NCBI GenBank assembly: GCA_052387815.1 | Contig: JBQTIU010000022.1 | Location: 62,001 to 126,000, forward strand | Reading direction: 5' to 3' | DNA: 64,000 nucleotides | From: JBQTIU01 sp052387815 | Lineage (GTDB): Bacteria > Pseudomonadota > Alphaproteobacteria > CACIAM-22H2 | Shown here: positions 8,827-19,540 of the stretch, one piece after another | Layout: each line of letters begins with the position of its first letter | How positions within the stretch are numbered: the stretch's first letter is position 1 | Made by a program: the position numbers and the translations under genes | The notes under the pieces: generated by a model | Database searches by the model: none | Seen by the model: the letters and a program-made list of their open reading frames with translations, nothing else | What the model was told of the DNA's origin: nothing

Positions 8827-10418
8827 AGAGTTTGACACTCGCCGCGGTGCTCGGCCTGGCGGCGACGGCGATGGTGTTCATCAGCGCGGCCGAGGCCAAG
8901 ACGTTCCGCTTCGCCAATGACGGCGACGTCGCTTCGATGGATCCCTACAACCGCAACGAGACGTTCCAGCTCGGCGTGATGTGGAACGTCTACGAGGGCC
9001 TGGTGCGCCGCGACCAGGACCTCAAACTCGAAGGCGCGCTGGCCACCGAATGGAGCCAGGCTGCGCCCAACCTGTGGCGCTTCAAGCTGCGCCCCGGCGT
9101 CAAGTTCCACGACGGCACGCCGTTCACCGCCGACGACGTGGTGTTGTCGATGACGCGGGCCAGCACGCCGCCCTCCAACATGACCGGCTATTTCGCCTCG
9201 GTCAAAGAGGTGCGCGCGGTCGATCCGCTGACCGTCGAGTTCGAGACCAAGGTCGTCGATCCGCTGCTCGACAGCAAGCTCAACGCCATCGGCATCATGT
9301 CGAAGGCGTGGGCCGAGAAGCACGGCGCGCAGAGGGCCACCGACGTGACCAAGCCGCAGGAGGAGAACTACTCCACCCGCAACGCCAACGGCACCGGGCC
9401 CTTCATGCTGAAGAGCCGCGAGCCCGACGTGCGGACGGTGTTCGTCAAGAATCCGAACTGGTGGGACAAGGCGACGCACAACATCGACGAAGTCGTGTTC
9501 TCGCGCATCGCCAGCGACCCGACGCGCGTCGCCGCCCTGCTGTCGGGCGAGGTCGACATGATCTACACCGTGCCGCCGCAGGACACCGACCGCCTGAGCA
9601 AGACCCAAGGTATCAAGATCATGCAGGGCCCGGAGACGCGCGTCGTTTACCTGGGCTTCGACCAGGCCCGCGACGAACTGCTCGAATCCAACATCAAGGG
9701 CAAGAACCCGTTCAAGGACAAGCGTGTGCGCGAGGCGTTCTACCGCGCCATCGACATCGAGGCGATCAAGACCCGCGTCATGCGCGGCCAGGCCTTCCCG
9801 GTGGCGCTGATGGTGGCGCCGGGCATCAACGGCTACGCGAAGGACGTCGACGTGCGGCCGAAATACGATCCCGATGCCGCCAAGAAGCTGTTGGCCGATT
9901 CCGGCTATCCCGCCGGTTTCGAGGTCGGCATGGACTGCCCGAACGACCGCTACGTCAACGACGAGGCGATCTGCCTGGCGGTCGTCGCCATGCTGGCGCG
10001 CATCGGCGTCAAGGTCAACCTGCTGGCCCAGACGCGCAGCAAGTACTTCGCGAAGATCCTCGGCCCCGGCTATACCACCAGCTTCTACATGCTCGGCTGG
10101 TCGCCGGCCGCGACCTACGACGTGCACAACGTCTTCGAGCAGCTATTGCAGACCCGGAACGCGCCGGCACGAAAAGGCGCATTCAACGTCGGCGGCTACT
10201 CGAACCCGCAGCTCGACGCGCTCACCAACCGGATCGAGGAGGAGGCCGACAAGGCCAAACGCGACGCCATGATCCTCGCGGCGCACAAGATCTACACTGG
10301 CGACTTCGCCAACATCCCGCTGCACCAGCAGGCGCTGATCTGGGCGATGCGCAGCAACGTCGAGATGGTGCAACCGGCCGACAACTCGCTGCCGTTGCGC
10401 TACCTCAACGTCAAGTAG
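8817..10418 (+). CDS. ABC transporter solute-binding protein, family 5 (first of a duplicated pair)
   Basis: Periplasmic binding protein of 533 residues with a signal peptide (MRFKSLTLAAVLGLAATAM, cleavage after SAAEA). It shows SBP_bac_5 features: FKLRPGVKFHDGTPFTADDV at about residues 90-110 and a NPNWWDKATHN segment. A ribosome binding site (gggaggac) lies 6 bases before the ATG. It is a close paralogue of the next gene, sharing the NPFKDKRVREAFYRAIDIEA region almost word for word. Paired binding proteins feeding one permease set usually widen the ligand range. Both feed the permeases and ATPases that follow. Ligand unknown; peptides are the default guess. Confidence 0.9.
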   Translation: MRFKSLTLAAVLGLAATAMVFISAAEAKTFRFANDGDVASMDPYNRNETFQLGVMWNVYEGLVRRDQDLKLEGALATEWSQAAPNLWRFKLRPGVKFHDGTPFTADDVVLSMTRASTPPSNMTGYFASVKEVRAVDPLTVEFETKVVDPLLDSKLNAIGIMSKAWAEKHGAQRATDVTKPQEENYSTRNANGTGPFMLKSREPDVRTVFVKNPNWWDKATHNIDEVVFSRIASDPTRVAALLSGEVDMIYTVPPQDTDRLSKTQGIKIMQGPETRVVYLGFDQARDELLESNIKGKNPFKDKRVREAFYRAIDIEAIKTRVMRGQAFPVALMVAPGINGYAKDVDVRPKYDPDAAKKLLADSGYPAGFEVGMDCPNDRYVNDEAICLAVVAMLARIGVKVNLLAQTRSKYFAKILGPGYTTSFYMLGWSPAATYDVHNVFEQLLQTRNAPARKGAFNVGGYSNPQLDALTNRIEEEADKAKRDAMILAAHKIYTGDFANIPLHQQALIWAMRSNVEMVQPADNSLPLRYLNVK

Positions 10419-10462
10419 ACTCGGGGGGTCCCGGCGCAGTCCGGGCCAAGCCCCGGGCCGCG

Positions 10463-10609
10463 GCCAGCGCAAGGGGCGGGCATCGCTGGGGCGCTCTGGA
10501 CAACGGCGCCCGCATGCGGTTTACTGATCGCGGGCCATCGTCGGCGCTCGGCCGCCCGCGCCGGGACCGGGGCGGGCTGCGGATCAACAGGGAGGACGAT
10601 ATGCGATTC
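10463..10609 (+). repeat. Duplicated leader, copy B (before the second binding protein)
   Basis: Second copy of the leader found at 8638-8826, without the roughly 40-base insert. It fills most of the 182-base gap between the two binding protein genes and carries the ribosome binding site and first codons of the second gene. It may also carry a promoter, so that the second gene and the downstream permeases can be transcribed independently. Confidence 0.85.
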
Positions 10610-12187
10610 AAGGGCTGGACGGTCGCCGCGGTGCTCGGCCTGGCGGCGGCGGCGATGGTGCTCATCACGGCGGCCGAGGCCAAGCCCCTGCGCTGGTCGA
10701 GCCAGGGCGACATCCTGACCATGGATCCGCATGCGCAGAACGAGGGGCTGAACAACACCGTCTCGTCCTACATCTACGAGTCGCTGCTCACCCGCGACAA
10801 GGAGATGAAGCTCGAGCCGGCGCTCGCCGTGTCGTGGAGCCAGCCCGAGCCCAACCGCTGGCGCTTCGTCCTGCGCCAGGGTGTCAAGTTCCATGACGGC
10901 GCGCCGTTCACCGCCGACGACGTGGTGTTCACGGTCCAGCGCGCCATGGCGCCCACGTCGAACTTCAAGATCTACACCCAAGGCATGGCCGAGGCGCGCC
11001 GGGTGGACGAGCACACGGTCGATATCCTCACCAGCGGTCCGAACCCGGTTTTGCTGCAGCAGCTTCCCGAGCTGCGCCTCATGAACAAGGCGTGGGCCGA
11101 GAAGAACAACGCCACCCGGCCGCAGAACTACGTCGAGAAGGAGGAGACCTACTCGGCACGCAACACCAACGGCACCGGCCCCTTCATGCTCCGCTCGCGC
11201 GAGCCGGACATCCGCACCGTGTTCGCCCACAATCCGAACTGGTGGGGCAAGCGCGAGGGCAACGTGACCGAGATCGTCTACCAGCCGATCAAGTCGGATG
11301 CCACGCGCGTCGCGGCACTGCTCACCGGCGAGATCGACTTCGTGCTCGACCCGCCGGTTCAGGATCTCGAGCGCCTGAGGCGCGGCGGCAACGTCAAGGT
11401 CGTCGAGGGCAACGAGAACCGTACCATCTTCCTCGGCTTCGACCAGGCCCGCGACGAGCTGCTCTACTCCAACGTTAAGGGCAAGAACCCGTTCAAAGAC
11501 TTGAGAGTGCGCCAGGCGGTCTATCATGCCATCGACATCGAGGCGATCAAGAGCCGCATCATGCGCGGGCAGTCGCGGCCCAGCGGCTCGATCATCGCGC
11601 CGCAGGTGCACGGCTTCACGCCCGAGAACGACATGCGCCCGCCGCTCGATCGCGCCAAGGCGCGCCAGCTCCTCGCCGAGGCGGGCTATCCCAGCGGCTT
11701 CGAGGTGACGCTTGACTGCCCGAACAACCGCTATATCAACGACGAGGAGATCTGCCTGGCGATCACCGCCATGCTGGCCCAGGTCGGGATCCAGGCCAGG
11801 CTCAACGCCATGCCGCGGGCCACCTACTTCCCGAAGATTCAGAAGTATGACACCAGCTTCTACCTGCTGGGTTGGGGCGTGCCGACCTTCGATGCGCTGT
11901 ACACGCTCCAGAGCCTGGCGCGCACGGTCGGGCAGGGCGGCGACGGCAATTTCAACCTCGGCAAGTTCTCGAACGCCAAGTTCGATGCCCTGGTCGACCA
12001 GATCAAGACCGAGATCGACCAACCCAAGCGCGACAGGTTGATCGCCGAGGCGCTGAAGATTCACAACGCCGAGGTCGCCCACCTGCCGCTGCACCACCAG
12101 GTGATTCCGTGGGCGATGCGCGCCAACGTCGAGGTCGTCCACCGGCCCGACAACCGGCTGGAGGCGCGCTGGGTCAAGATCAACTGA
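10601..12187 (+). CDS. ABC transporter solute-binding protein, family 5 (second of a duplicated pair)
   Basis: Periplasmic binding protein of 528 residues. Its signal peptide (MRFKGWTVAAVLGLAAAAM) is nearly that of the previous gene, and it has the same family landmarks (FVLRQGVKFHDGAPFTADDV, HNPNWWGKREGN). The ATG follows gggaggac by 6 bases, exactly as in the paralogue. It differs most in the C-terminal lobe, where ligand contacts are made, so the pair has probably diverged in specificity. The permease operon starts 92 bases downstream after a GC-rich gap. Confidence 0.9.
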   Translation: MRFKGWTVAAVLGLAAAAMVLITAAEAKPLRWSSQGDILTMDPHAQNEGLNNTVSSYIYESLLTRDKEMKLEPALAVSWSQPEPNRWRFVLRQGVKFHDGAPFTADDVVFTVQRAMAPTSNFKIYTQGMAEARRVDEHTVDILTSGPNPVLLQQLPELRLMNKAWAEKNNATRPQNYVEKEETYSARNTNGTGPFMLRSREPDIRTVFAHNPNWWGKREGNVTEIVYQPIKSDATRVAALLTGEIDFVLDPPVQDLERLRRGGNVKVVEGNENRTIFLGFDQARDELLYSNVKGKNPFKDLRVRQAVYHAIDIEAIKSRIMRGQSRPSGSIIAPQVHGFTPENDMRPPLDRAKARQLLAEAGYPSGFEVTLDCPNNRYINDEEICLAITAMLAQVGIQARLNAMPRATYFPKIQKYDTSFYLLGWGVPTFDALYTLQSLARTVGQGGDGNFNLGKFSNAKFDALVDQIKTEIDQPKRDRLIAEALKIHNAEVAHLPLHHQVIPWAMRANVEVVHRPDNRLEARWVKIN

Positions 12188-12279
12188 GCCGGACCGCCGG
12201 CCGGCCGGCGCCCCCGCCGGGTCCGGCCGGCGACGGCCCCGCCGCTTTGGACCCGCCCCTCCCGGGCCCCGAGCCTTAG

Positions 12280-13263
12280 ATGATCGCCTACATCGTCCAC
12301 CGCCTCGTCCAGTCAGTCGGGGTCATGCTGGCGGTGGCTTTCGTCGCCTTCTCGCTGTTCGCCTACGTGGGCGATCCGATCACCATCATGCTCGGACAGG
12401 ACTACAATGAAATCGACCGCGCGCGGCTGATGCGCGAGCTCGGTCTCGACCGGCCGTTCTTCGTCCAATACGCCTATTTCATCGGCAACGCGATCCAGGG
12501 CGATTTCGGCATCTCCTACCGCATGGCGGAAGCGGTCGGTCCGCTGATCCTCGGTCGGCTGCCGGCGACGCTCGAGCTCAGCTTCGTCGCCGCGACCCTG
12601 GCTTTGATCGTCGGCGTGCCGATGGGCGTCTATACCGGACTCTACCCGAAGCGCTGGCTGAGCCGCGTGTTCCTCACCGTGTCGCTGATCGGCATATCGC
12701 TGCCGACCTTCCTGATCGGCATCCTGCTGATCCTGATCTTCGCCGTGCTGCTGGGCTGGTTGCCGTCGTTCGGCCGCGGCGAGGTGGTGCGTCTCGGCTG
12801 GTGGTCCACCGGGTTCCTCACCGCCAGCGGCCTCAAGGCGCTGATCCTGCCGTCGATCACGCTGGGGCTGTTCCAGATGACCCTGATCATGCGCCTGGTG
12901 CGCTCCGAGATGCTCGAGGTCATGCGCACTGACTACATCAAGTTCGCGCGCGCCCGCGGCCTCGCCAACCGCGCCATCCATTTCGGCCACGCGCTCAAGA
13001 ACACGCTGGTGCCGGTGATCACCATCACCGGGCTACAGCTCGGCGCGATCATCGCCTTCGCCATCATCACCGAGACGGTGTTCAGTTGGCCGGGCATGGG
13101 CCTGTTGTTCATCCAGTCGGTGCAGTTCGCCGACATCCCGGTGATGTCCGCCTACCTGGTGCTGATCGGCTTCCTGTTCGTGGTCATCAACCTGTCGGTC
13201 GATCTACTCTACTTCGCGGTCGATCCGCGGCTGCGCCTCGATCGCGACGTGAAGGGCCTATGA
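12280..13263 (+). CDS. dppB: ABC transporter permease, DppB type
   Basis: Inner-membrane permease of 327 residues. It has an N-terminal helix, the FAYVGDPITIMLGQD segment, then the BPD_transp_1 domain with the EAA loop MRTDYIKFARARGLANRAIH and the terminal VDLLYFAVDPRLRLD motif of the DppB family. Its stop overlaps the start of the next permease (ATGA). With two binding proteins before it and one more permease and two ATPases after it, the set forms a complete Dpp/Opp-type importer. Confidence 0.92.
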   Translation: MIAYIVHRLVQSVGVMLAVAFVAFSLFAYVGDPITIMLGQDYNEIDRARLMRELGLDRPFFVQYAYFIGNAIQGDFGISYRMAEAVGPLILGRLPATLELSFVAATLALIVGVPMGVYTGLYPKRWLSRVFLTVSLIGISLPTFLIGILLILIFAVLLGWLPSFGRGEVVRLGWWSTGFLTASGLKALILPSITLGLFQMTLIMRLVRSEMLEVMRTDYIKFARARGLANRAIHFGHALKNTLVPVITITGLQLGAIIAFAIITETVFSWPGMGLLFIQSVQFADIPVMSAYLVLIGFLFVVINLSVDLLYFAVDPRLRLDRDVKGL

Positions 13264-14195
13264 GCGCGGCCGCACTGCGCGTCCTCGACGGTCTGCGGCG
13301 CGCCGCCGACAGCGACATCTTCTACAGCTTCCGCCGCTCGCCGGCGGTGGTCGCCGCCGCCATCCTCACCGCGGCCTTTTTTCTGGCGGCGCTGCTGGCG
13401 CCGTGGGTGGCGCCGCACAACCCCTTCGACCTCGCCTCACTGGATCTCCTCGACGCCTTCGCGCCGCCCGCCTGGGTCGAGGGCGGCAGCCGGCGCTTTG
13501 TGCTCGGCGCCGACGACCAGGGCCGCGACGTGCTGTCCACCATCATCTACGGCTCGCGCATCTCGCTGATGATCGGGTTCGCCGCGGTGCTGTTCGCCAT
13601 GGTGCTCGGCATCGGCCTCGGCTTGGTCGCCGGTTATGCCGGCGGCGTCCTCGATGCCGTGATCATGCGCGTCGCCGACGTGCAATTGTCGTTCCCGGCG
13701 ATCCTCATCGCGCTGTTGATCGACGGCGTCGTCCGCGGGCTGATCGCCCACGAGCACCGGGCCGACGTCGCCATCCTCGTCCTCGTGCTGTCGATCGGCC
13801 TGTCGTTCTGGGTGCAGTACGCGCGCACGGTGCGCGGCTCGGTGATGGTCGAGAAGAACAAGGAGTACGTCCAGGCGGCGCGGGTGATCGGCATCCACCC
13901 GCTGCTGATCGCGGTCCGGCACGTGCTGCCGAACGTGATGGGCCCGGTGCTGGTCATCGCCACCATCAACTTGGCGCTCGCCATCATCGTCGAGGCGACG
14001 CTGTCGTTCCTGGGCGTCGGCGTGCCGCCGACCCGGCCGTCCTTGGGCACGCTGATCCGCATCGGCAACGACTTCCTGTTCTCGGGCGAATGGTGGATCA
14101 CGGTGTTCCCCGGCGCGGCGCTCGCCCTGCTGGTGCTCGCGGTCAACCTGCTCGGCGATTGGCTGCGCGACGCCTTGAATCCCAAGCTCCGCTAG
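13260..14195 (+). CDS. dppC: ABC transporter permease, DppC type
   Basis: Second permease of the complete importer, 311 residues. It has an N-terminal cytoplasmic segment, a first helix at about residues 33-52, the DppC-family FVLGADDQGRDVLSTIIYGS stretch, and an EAA loop NKEYVQAARVIGIHPLLIA. It ends in LLGDWLRDALNPKLR, the usual C-terminal motif. The ATG overlaps the upstream TGA. The next gene begins one base after its stop codon. Confidence 0.92.
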   Translation: MSAAALRVLDGLRRAADSDIFYSFRRSPAVVAAAILTAAFFLAALLAPWVAPHNPFDLASLDLLDAFAPPAWVEGGSRRFVLGADDQGRDVLSTIIYGSRISLMIGFAAVLFAMVLGIGLGLVAGYAGGVLDAVIMRVADVQLSFPAILIALLIDGVVRGLIAHEHRADVAILVLVLSIGLSFWVQYARTVRGSVMVEKNKEYVQAARVIGIHPLLIAVRHVLPNVMGPVLVIATINLALAIIVEATLSFLGVGVPPTRPSLGTLIRIGNDFLFSGEWWITVFPGAALALLVLAVNLLGDWLRDALNPKLR

Positions 14196-14196
14196 G

Positions 14197-15199
<1,003 letters not shown>

Positions 15200-15207
<8 letters not shown>

Positions 15208-16267
15208 GAAGCGGCCGCTGCTCAAGGTCGCGGACCTGCGGCGCTACTTCGATGTCTCGCCGCCGCTGCTCAGCCGCCTGATCGCAGGCACCGGCCGCCG
15301 GATCGTCAAGGCGGTCGACGGCATCAGCTTCGCCATCGAGCGGGGCGAGACCTTCGCCCTGGTCGGCGAATCGGGCTGCGGCAAGTCGACGGTCGCGCGC
15401 CTCGTCGTCGGCCTCTACGCGCCGAGCGGCGGCCGCGTCGAGTTCGCCGGCGTCGATCTTGGCCGGCTGCGCGGCCGGGCCGCGCGCGCGCCCTACCAGG
15501 CGCGCATGCAGATGATCTTCCAGGACCCCTACGCCTCGCTCAACCCGCGCTGGCGCGTCGCCGACATCGTCGCCGAGCCGCTGACGGCGCGCCGCCTGGT
15601 GCAGGGCCGCCGGGCGATCGCCGATCGCGTCGGCGAGCTGCTGCGCCAAGTGCGCCTGTCTCCGGCCGACGGCGACAAGTACCCGCACGAGTTCTCCGGC
15701 GGCCAGCGCCAACGCATCTCGTTCGCCCGGGCGCTCGCTGGCCAGCCCGAATTCCTGGTCTGCGACGAGCCGACCTCGGCGCTCGATGTCTCGGTGCAGG
15801 CGCAGATCCTCAACCTGATGAAGGACCTGCAGCGCCAGCTCGGCCTCACCTACCTGTTCATCTCGCACAACCTGGCCGTCGTCTACCACGTCTCGACCAC
15901 GATCGGCGTGATGTACCTCGGCCGCCTGGTCGAGTGGGCCGACACCCGCACCCTGTTCGCCGATCCCTCGCATCCCTATACGCGGATGCTGCTCGACACC
16001 ATTCCCGACCTGTCGATGAGCGGGGCCGACCGCGCGCCGGTGGCCGGCGAGGTGCCGAGCCCGATCGACCCGCCGGCGGGCTGCGCCTTCCATCCGCGCT
16101 GCCCGTTGGCCGCCGAGCGCTGCCGGCGCGAGCGGCCGGAGCTGATCGAGACCGGCCCCCGCCGCGTCGCCTGCCACGCGGTCGCCGAAGGCCGCCTGCC
16201 GGCGTGGCAAGGGGGAGCGCGCCTGACGGGCGCGCGCCAGACGCTTTCGCCTCCGGAAATCTGCTAG
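15200..16267 (+). CDS. dppF: ABC transporter ATP-binding protein, DppF/OppF type
   Basis: Second ATPase of the importer, 355 residues. Motifs are Walker A GESGCGKST, Q-loop FQDPYASLNPRW, signature FSGGQRQR, Walker B LVCDEPTSALD and H-loop ISHNLAV, with the C-terminal cysteine-bearing extension CAFHPRCPLAAERC. The start at 15200 (MPEKRPLLKVADL) overlaps the DppD gene by 8 bases. A gap of 30 bases with a good ribosome binding site separates it from the aminotransferase gene, so the operon may continue. Confidence 0.94.
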
Positions 16268-16297
16268 ATTGGGGGGCCGAGCTCGAGGAGGGCCGAC

Positions 16298-17686
16298 ATG
16301 ACCCAACGCGGCAATTCGATGAGTAGCCGGGACATCGCCGCGCTCATCCACCCGTACACCAACCTCAAGGTGCACGAGAAGGACGGGCCGCTGGTGGTCG
16401 GCCGCGGCAACGGGATTTACGTCTACGACGAGGACGGCAAGCGCTATATCGAAGGCCTGGCCGGGCTGTGGTGCACCTCCTTGGGCTTCGACGAGGAGCG
16501 CCTGGTCGCGGCGGCCGCACGCCAGATGCGGAGCTTGCCCACCTATCACATCTTCGCCCACAAATCCCACCCGCCCGGGATCGAGCTCGCCGAACGGCTG
16601 CTCGGGCTTTCCCCGGCGCCGATGTCGAAGGTGTTCTTCGCCAATTCGGGCTCGGAGGCCAACGACACCGCGGTCAAGCTGGTCTGGTACTACAACAACG
16701 CGCTCGGCCGGCCGCGCAAGAAGAAGATCGTCTCGCGCTGGCGGGCCTATCACGGCGTCACCATCGCCGCGGCGAGCTTGACCGGCCTGCCGGCGAACCA
16801 CCGCGATTTCGATCTGCCGATCGCCGGCATCCTCCACGCCGACTGCCCGAGCCATTACCTTTACGGCGCGCCCGGCGAGAGCGAGGAGGCGTTCGCCCAG
16901 CGGCTAGCCGAGAATTTGGAGGGGCTGATCCTCAAGGAAGGCCCGGACACGGTGGCCGCGTTCATCGCCGAGCCGGTCATGGGCGCGGGCGGGGTGATCG
17001 TGCCGCCGGCGACCTATTTCGCCAAGATCCAGCCGATCCTCAAGAAGTACGACATCCTGTTCATCGTCGACGAGGTGATCACCGGCTTCGCTCGCACCGG
17101 CAACATGTTCGGGACGCAGACCTTCGATTTGAAGCCCGACATGATCGCGCTCGCCAAGGCCCTGTCCTCGGCCTACCTGCCGATCTCGGCCCTCCTCATC
17201 GCCGAGCCGATCTACCGCGCGCTGGTTTCGGAGAGCGAGAAGATCGGCGTGTTCGGCCACGGCTTCACCTATTCCGCCCACCCGGTCGCGGCGGCGGTGG
17301 CGTTGGAGACTCTCAAGATCTACGAGGAGCGCGACATCGTGGGCCACGTCCGGCGCGTCGCCCCGCGCCTGCAGGCGGCCTTGCGGAAATTCGCCGCTCA
17401 CGACCTCGTCGGCGAGGTCCAGGGCGTGGGCCTGATCGGCGCCATCCAGCTCGTCAGGGAGAAGGGCCGCAAGCAGTTGTTCGATCCGAAGCAGGCCGTC
17501 GGCCCCTATTTCGCCAAGCGGGCGCAGGAGCACGGGCTGATCGTGCGGTCCCTGCTCGGCGACCGGATCGCGGTCTGCCCGCCGCTGATCATCGCCGAGC
17601 ACGAGATCGACGACCTCATCGCCCGCTTAGGCGCTGCGCTCGAGGACACGACCGAGATGGTGCGCGCCATGGCAGCGGTGGCCTGA
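16298..17686 (+). CDS. Class III PLP-dependent aminotransferase
   Basis: Cytoplasmic aminotransferase of 462 residues, fold type I. It has the typical start region (LIHPYTNLKVHEKDGPLVV), the FANSGSEANDTAVKL phosphate-binding segment, IVDEVITGFARTGNMFG containing the cofactor Asp, and the Schiff-base lysine in MIALAKALSSAYLPIS. The best fit is an omega-amino acid or amine:pyruvate aminotransferase. aggaggg 6 bases before the ATG fixes the start; a second ATG seven codons later is less favoured. Position between a peptide-type importer and hemA suggests use of an imported amine or amino acid, but the substrate is not readable. Confidence 0.85.
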   Translation: MTQRGNSMSSRDIAALIHPYTNLKVHEKDGPLVVGRGNGIYVYDEDGKRYIEGLAGLWCTSLGFDEERLVAAAARQMRSLPTYHIFAHKSHPPGIELAERLLGLSPAPMSKVFFANSGSEANDTAVKLVWYYNNALGRPRKKKIVSRWRAYHGVTIAAASLTGLPANHRDFDLPIAGILHADCPSHYLYGAPGESEEAFAQRLAENLEGLILKEGPDTVAAFIAEPVMGAGGVIVPPATYFAKIQPILKKYDILFIVDEVITGFARTGNMFGTQTFDLKPDMIALAKALSSAYLPISALLIAEPIYRALVSESEKIGVFGHGFTYSAHPVAAAVALETLKIYEERDIVGHVRRVAPRLQAALRKFAAHDLVGEVQGVGLIGAIQLVREKGRKQLFDPKQAVGPYFAKRAQEHGLIVRSLLGDRIAVCPPLIIAEHEIDDLIARLGAALEDTTEMVRAMAAVA

Positions 17687-17697
17687 CGGTGAGGGCC

Positions 17698-18909
17698 ATG
17701 GACTACGAACGGTTCTTCGCCGACCGCATCGCGAGCCTCAAGGCCGAGGGCCGTTACCGCGTCTTCGCCGACCTCGAGCGCATCGCCGGCGCCTTTCCCC
17801 GCGCCGTCTTCCACGGGCCCGAGGGCCCGTTCGAGGTCACCGTGTGGTGCAGCAACGACTATCTCGGCATGGGCCAGCACCCGAGCGTGCTGGCGGCGAT
17901 GCAAGAGGCGGTCGGCAAATGCGGGTCCGGGGCCGGCGGCACGCGCAACATCTCCGGGACCAACCATTATCACGTGTTGCTCGAACGCGAGCTCGCCGAC
18001 CTCCACGGCAAGGAAGCGGCGCTCCTCTTCACCTCCGGCTACGCCGCCAACGAGGCGACGCTGGGCACGCTCGCGCGGCTCATCCCCGACTGCCTGGTGC
18101 TGTCCGATGCCCGCAACCATGCCTCGATGATCGCCGGGATGAGGGCGAGCGGCGCCGAGAAACAGATCTTCAACCACAACGACCCGGCCGACCTCGATCG
18201 TCGCCTGAAAGCCGCCGATGGGGCCCGCGCCAAGCTGGTCGCCTTCGAGTCGGTGTACTCGATGGACGGCGATATCGGGCCGGTCGGCGCGTTCTGCGAA
18301 CTGGCCCACGCGCATGGCGCGCTCGCCTATCTCGACGAGGTGCATGCGGTCGGTCTCTACGGCCCGCGCGGCGGCGGCATCGCCGAGCGCGACGGGGTCA
18401 TGGACCGGGTCAATGTGATCCAGGGCACGCTCGCCAAGGGGTTCGGCGTGGTCGGCGGCTACATCGCCGCGTCGGCGGCGCTCATCGACGTGGTCCGCAG
18501 CTTCGCGCCGGGCTTCATCTTCACGACCGCGCTGCCGCCGGTGGTCGCCGCCGGGGCGCTGGCGAGCGTCCGCTACGTGAAGGCGAACGGCGCCCTGCGC
18601 GCGCGCCTCCAGGAACGCGCGGCGCGCCTGAAGCGCCGCTTGGCCGAGGCCGGCCTGCCGGCGATGCCGAGCGCCAGCCACATCGTCCCGGTCCTGGTCG
18701 GCGATCCGAGGGCGTGCAAAGCGGCCTCGGACGAACTGTTGTTTCGGCACGCCATCTACGTGCAGCCGATCAACTATCCGACCGTGCCGCGCGGCACCGA
18801 GCGGCTGCGGCTCACGCCCACGCCGCTGCACGACGACGAAGCGATCGACCGGCTGGTGGCGGCGCTGCAAGAGGTCTGGCGCCGGCTGCGCCTGTCCCGC
18901 GCGGCCTGA
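17698..18909 (+). CDS. hemA: 5-aminolevulinate synthase
   Basis: PLP enzyme of 403 residues that condenses glycine and succinyl-CoA to 5-aminolevulinate, the first step of haem synthesis in alphaproteobacteria. The start MDYERFFADRIASLKAEGRY matches the family. Further landmarks are WCSNDYLGMGQHP, GTRNISGTNHYHVLLE, the DEVHAVGLYGPRGGG cofactor segment and the Schiff-base lysine in GTLAKGFGVVGGY. The length is standard. It lies 11 bases after the aminotransferase stop. Other alpha-oxoamine synthases are close relatives, but the N-terminus and the LRLTPTPLH end favour ALAS. Confidence 0.93.
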   Translation: MDYERFFADRIASLKAEGRYRVFADLERIAGAFPRAVFHGPEGPFEVTVWCSNDYLGMGQHPSVLAAMQEAVGKCGSGAGGTRNISGTNHYHVLLERELADLHGKEAALLFTSGYAANEATLGTLARLIPDCLVLSDARNHASMIAGMRASGAEKQIFNHNDPADLDRRLKAADGARAKLVAFESVYSMDGDIGPVGAFCELAHAHGALAYLDEVHAVGLYGPRGGGIAERDGVMDRVNVIQGTLAKGFGVVGGYIAASAALIDVVRSFAPGFIFTTALPPVVAAGALASVRYVKANGALRARLQERAARLKRRLAEAGLPAMPSASHIVPVLVGDPRACKAASDELLFRHAIYVQPINYPTVPRGTERLRLTPTPLHDDEAIDRLVAALQEVWRRLRLSRAA

Positions 18910-18913
18910 GGCG

Positions 18914-19477
18914 ATGCCGCGCTATCGCGACCAGTCCCTGATCCCCACCGAGGCGGTCCGCCTCGCCGCCCTCGCCGGCCTCGCCGACGGCCCCAAACGC
19001 TACGGCGAGCTCGCGGTCGAGGTCAGGCATTTCGCTGCCCGCATGCTCGGGCCGACGCTCGACGTCCTGGGGCCGTCGATCGAACTCCTGCGCTACGAGG
19101 GCCTGATCGAGCCCGTGGGGAAGCGGGCGGGACCCGGCCAGAGCATGACCGCCGATACCCCCGTGCAACTCACCGCCGCCGGGCGGGCGGCGCTCGCCGA
19201 GCTGCTGATGAGCCGGGTGCGCGCGCCGATGACCGATCTCTCGCGCATGGTGGTGGCCCTCAAGCTGCGCTTCCTCCACCTGCTCGAGCCCGCCGCGCGG
19301 CGCCGCCAGTTCGAGATGCTGATCGAGCTTGCCGAGGCCGAACTGGTGCGGCTCTCCGACCTCAGCGCCCGGCACGCCGCCCCGGGCGATGCCTTCGGCG
19401 ACTGGCTCGCGCACGAGATCGCGCAGACCGAGGCGCGGCGCGCCTGGTACCGCGACCGGCTGGCGAAACTCTCTTAG
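18914..19477 (+). CDS. Winged-helix (PadR-like) putative regulator
   Basis: Protein of 187 residues starting 4 bases after hemA, presumably the last gene of that operon. The first 100 residues look like a winged-helix domain (LAALAGLADGPKRYGELAVE, then IELLRYEGLIEP and LTAAGRAALAELL), and the rest is a helical tail rich in Glu and Arg, as in PadR-like regulators. There is no catalytic motif. It could regulate hemA or the importer, but no operator was identified. Confidence is good that it is a gene and moderate for the class. Confidence 0.65.
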   Translation: MPRYRDQSLIPTEAVRLAALAGLADGPKRYGELAVEVRHFAARMLGPTLDVLGPSIELLRYEGLIEPVGKRAGPGQSMTADTPVQLTAAGRAALAELLMSRVRAPMTDLSRMVVALKLRFLHLLEPAARRRQFEMLIELAEAELVRLSDLSARHAAPGDAFGDWLAHEIAQTEARRAWYRDRLAKLS

Positions 19478-19540
19478 CGGGCGCCTTCTGCAGCCGGCGA
19501 CGGCAGCGCGGCGACGAGCTTCGGGCCGCGCTCGATCGCG

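Noticed and set aside
8981..12187. A 1068-residue fused double binding protein
   Set aside because: Only the part from 10601 is a protein with signal peptide and ribosome binding site; the first half is an alternate frame through the preceding gene.
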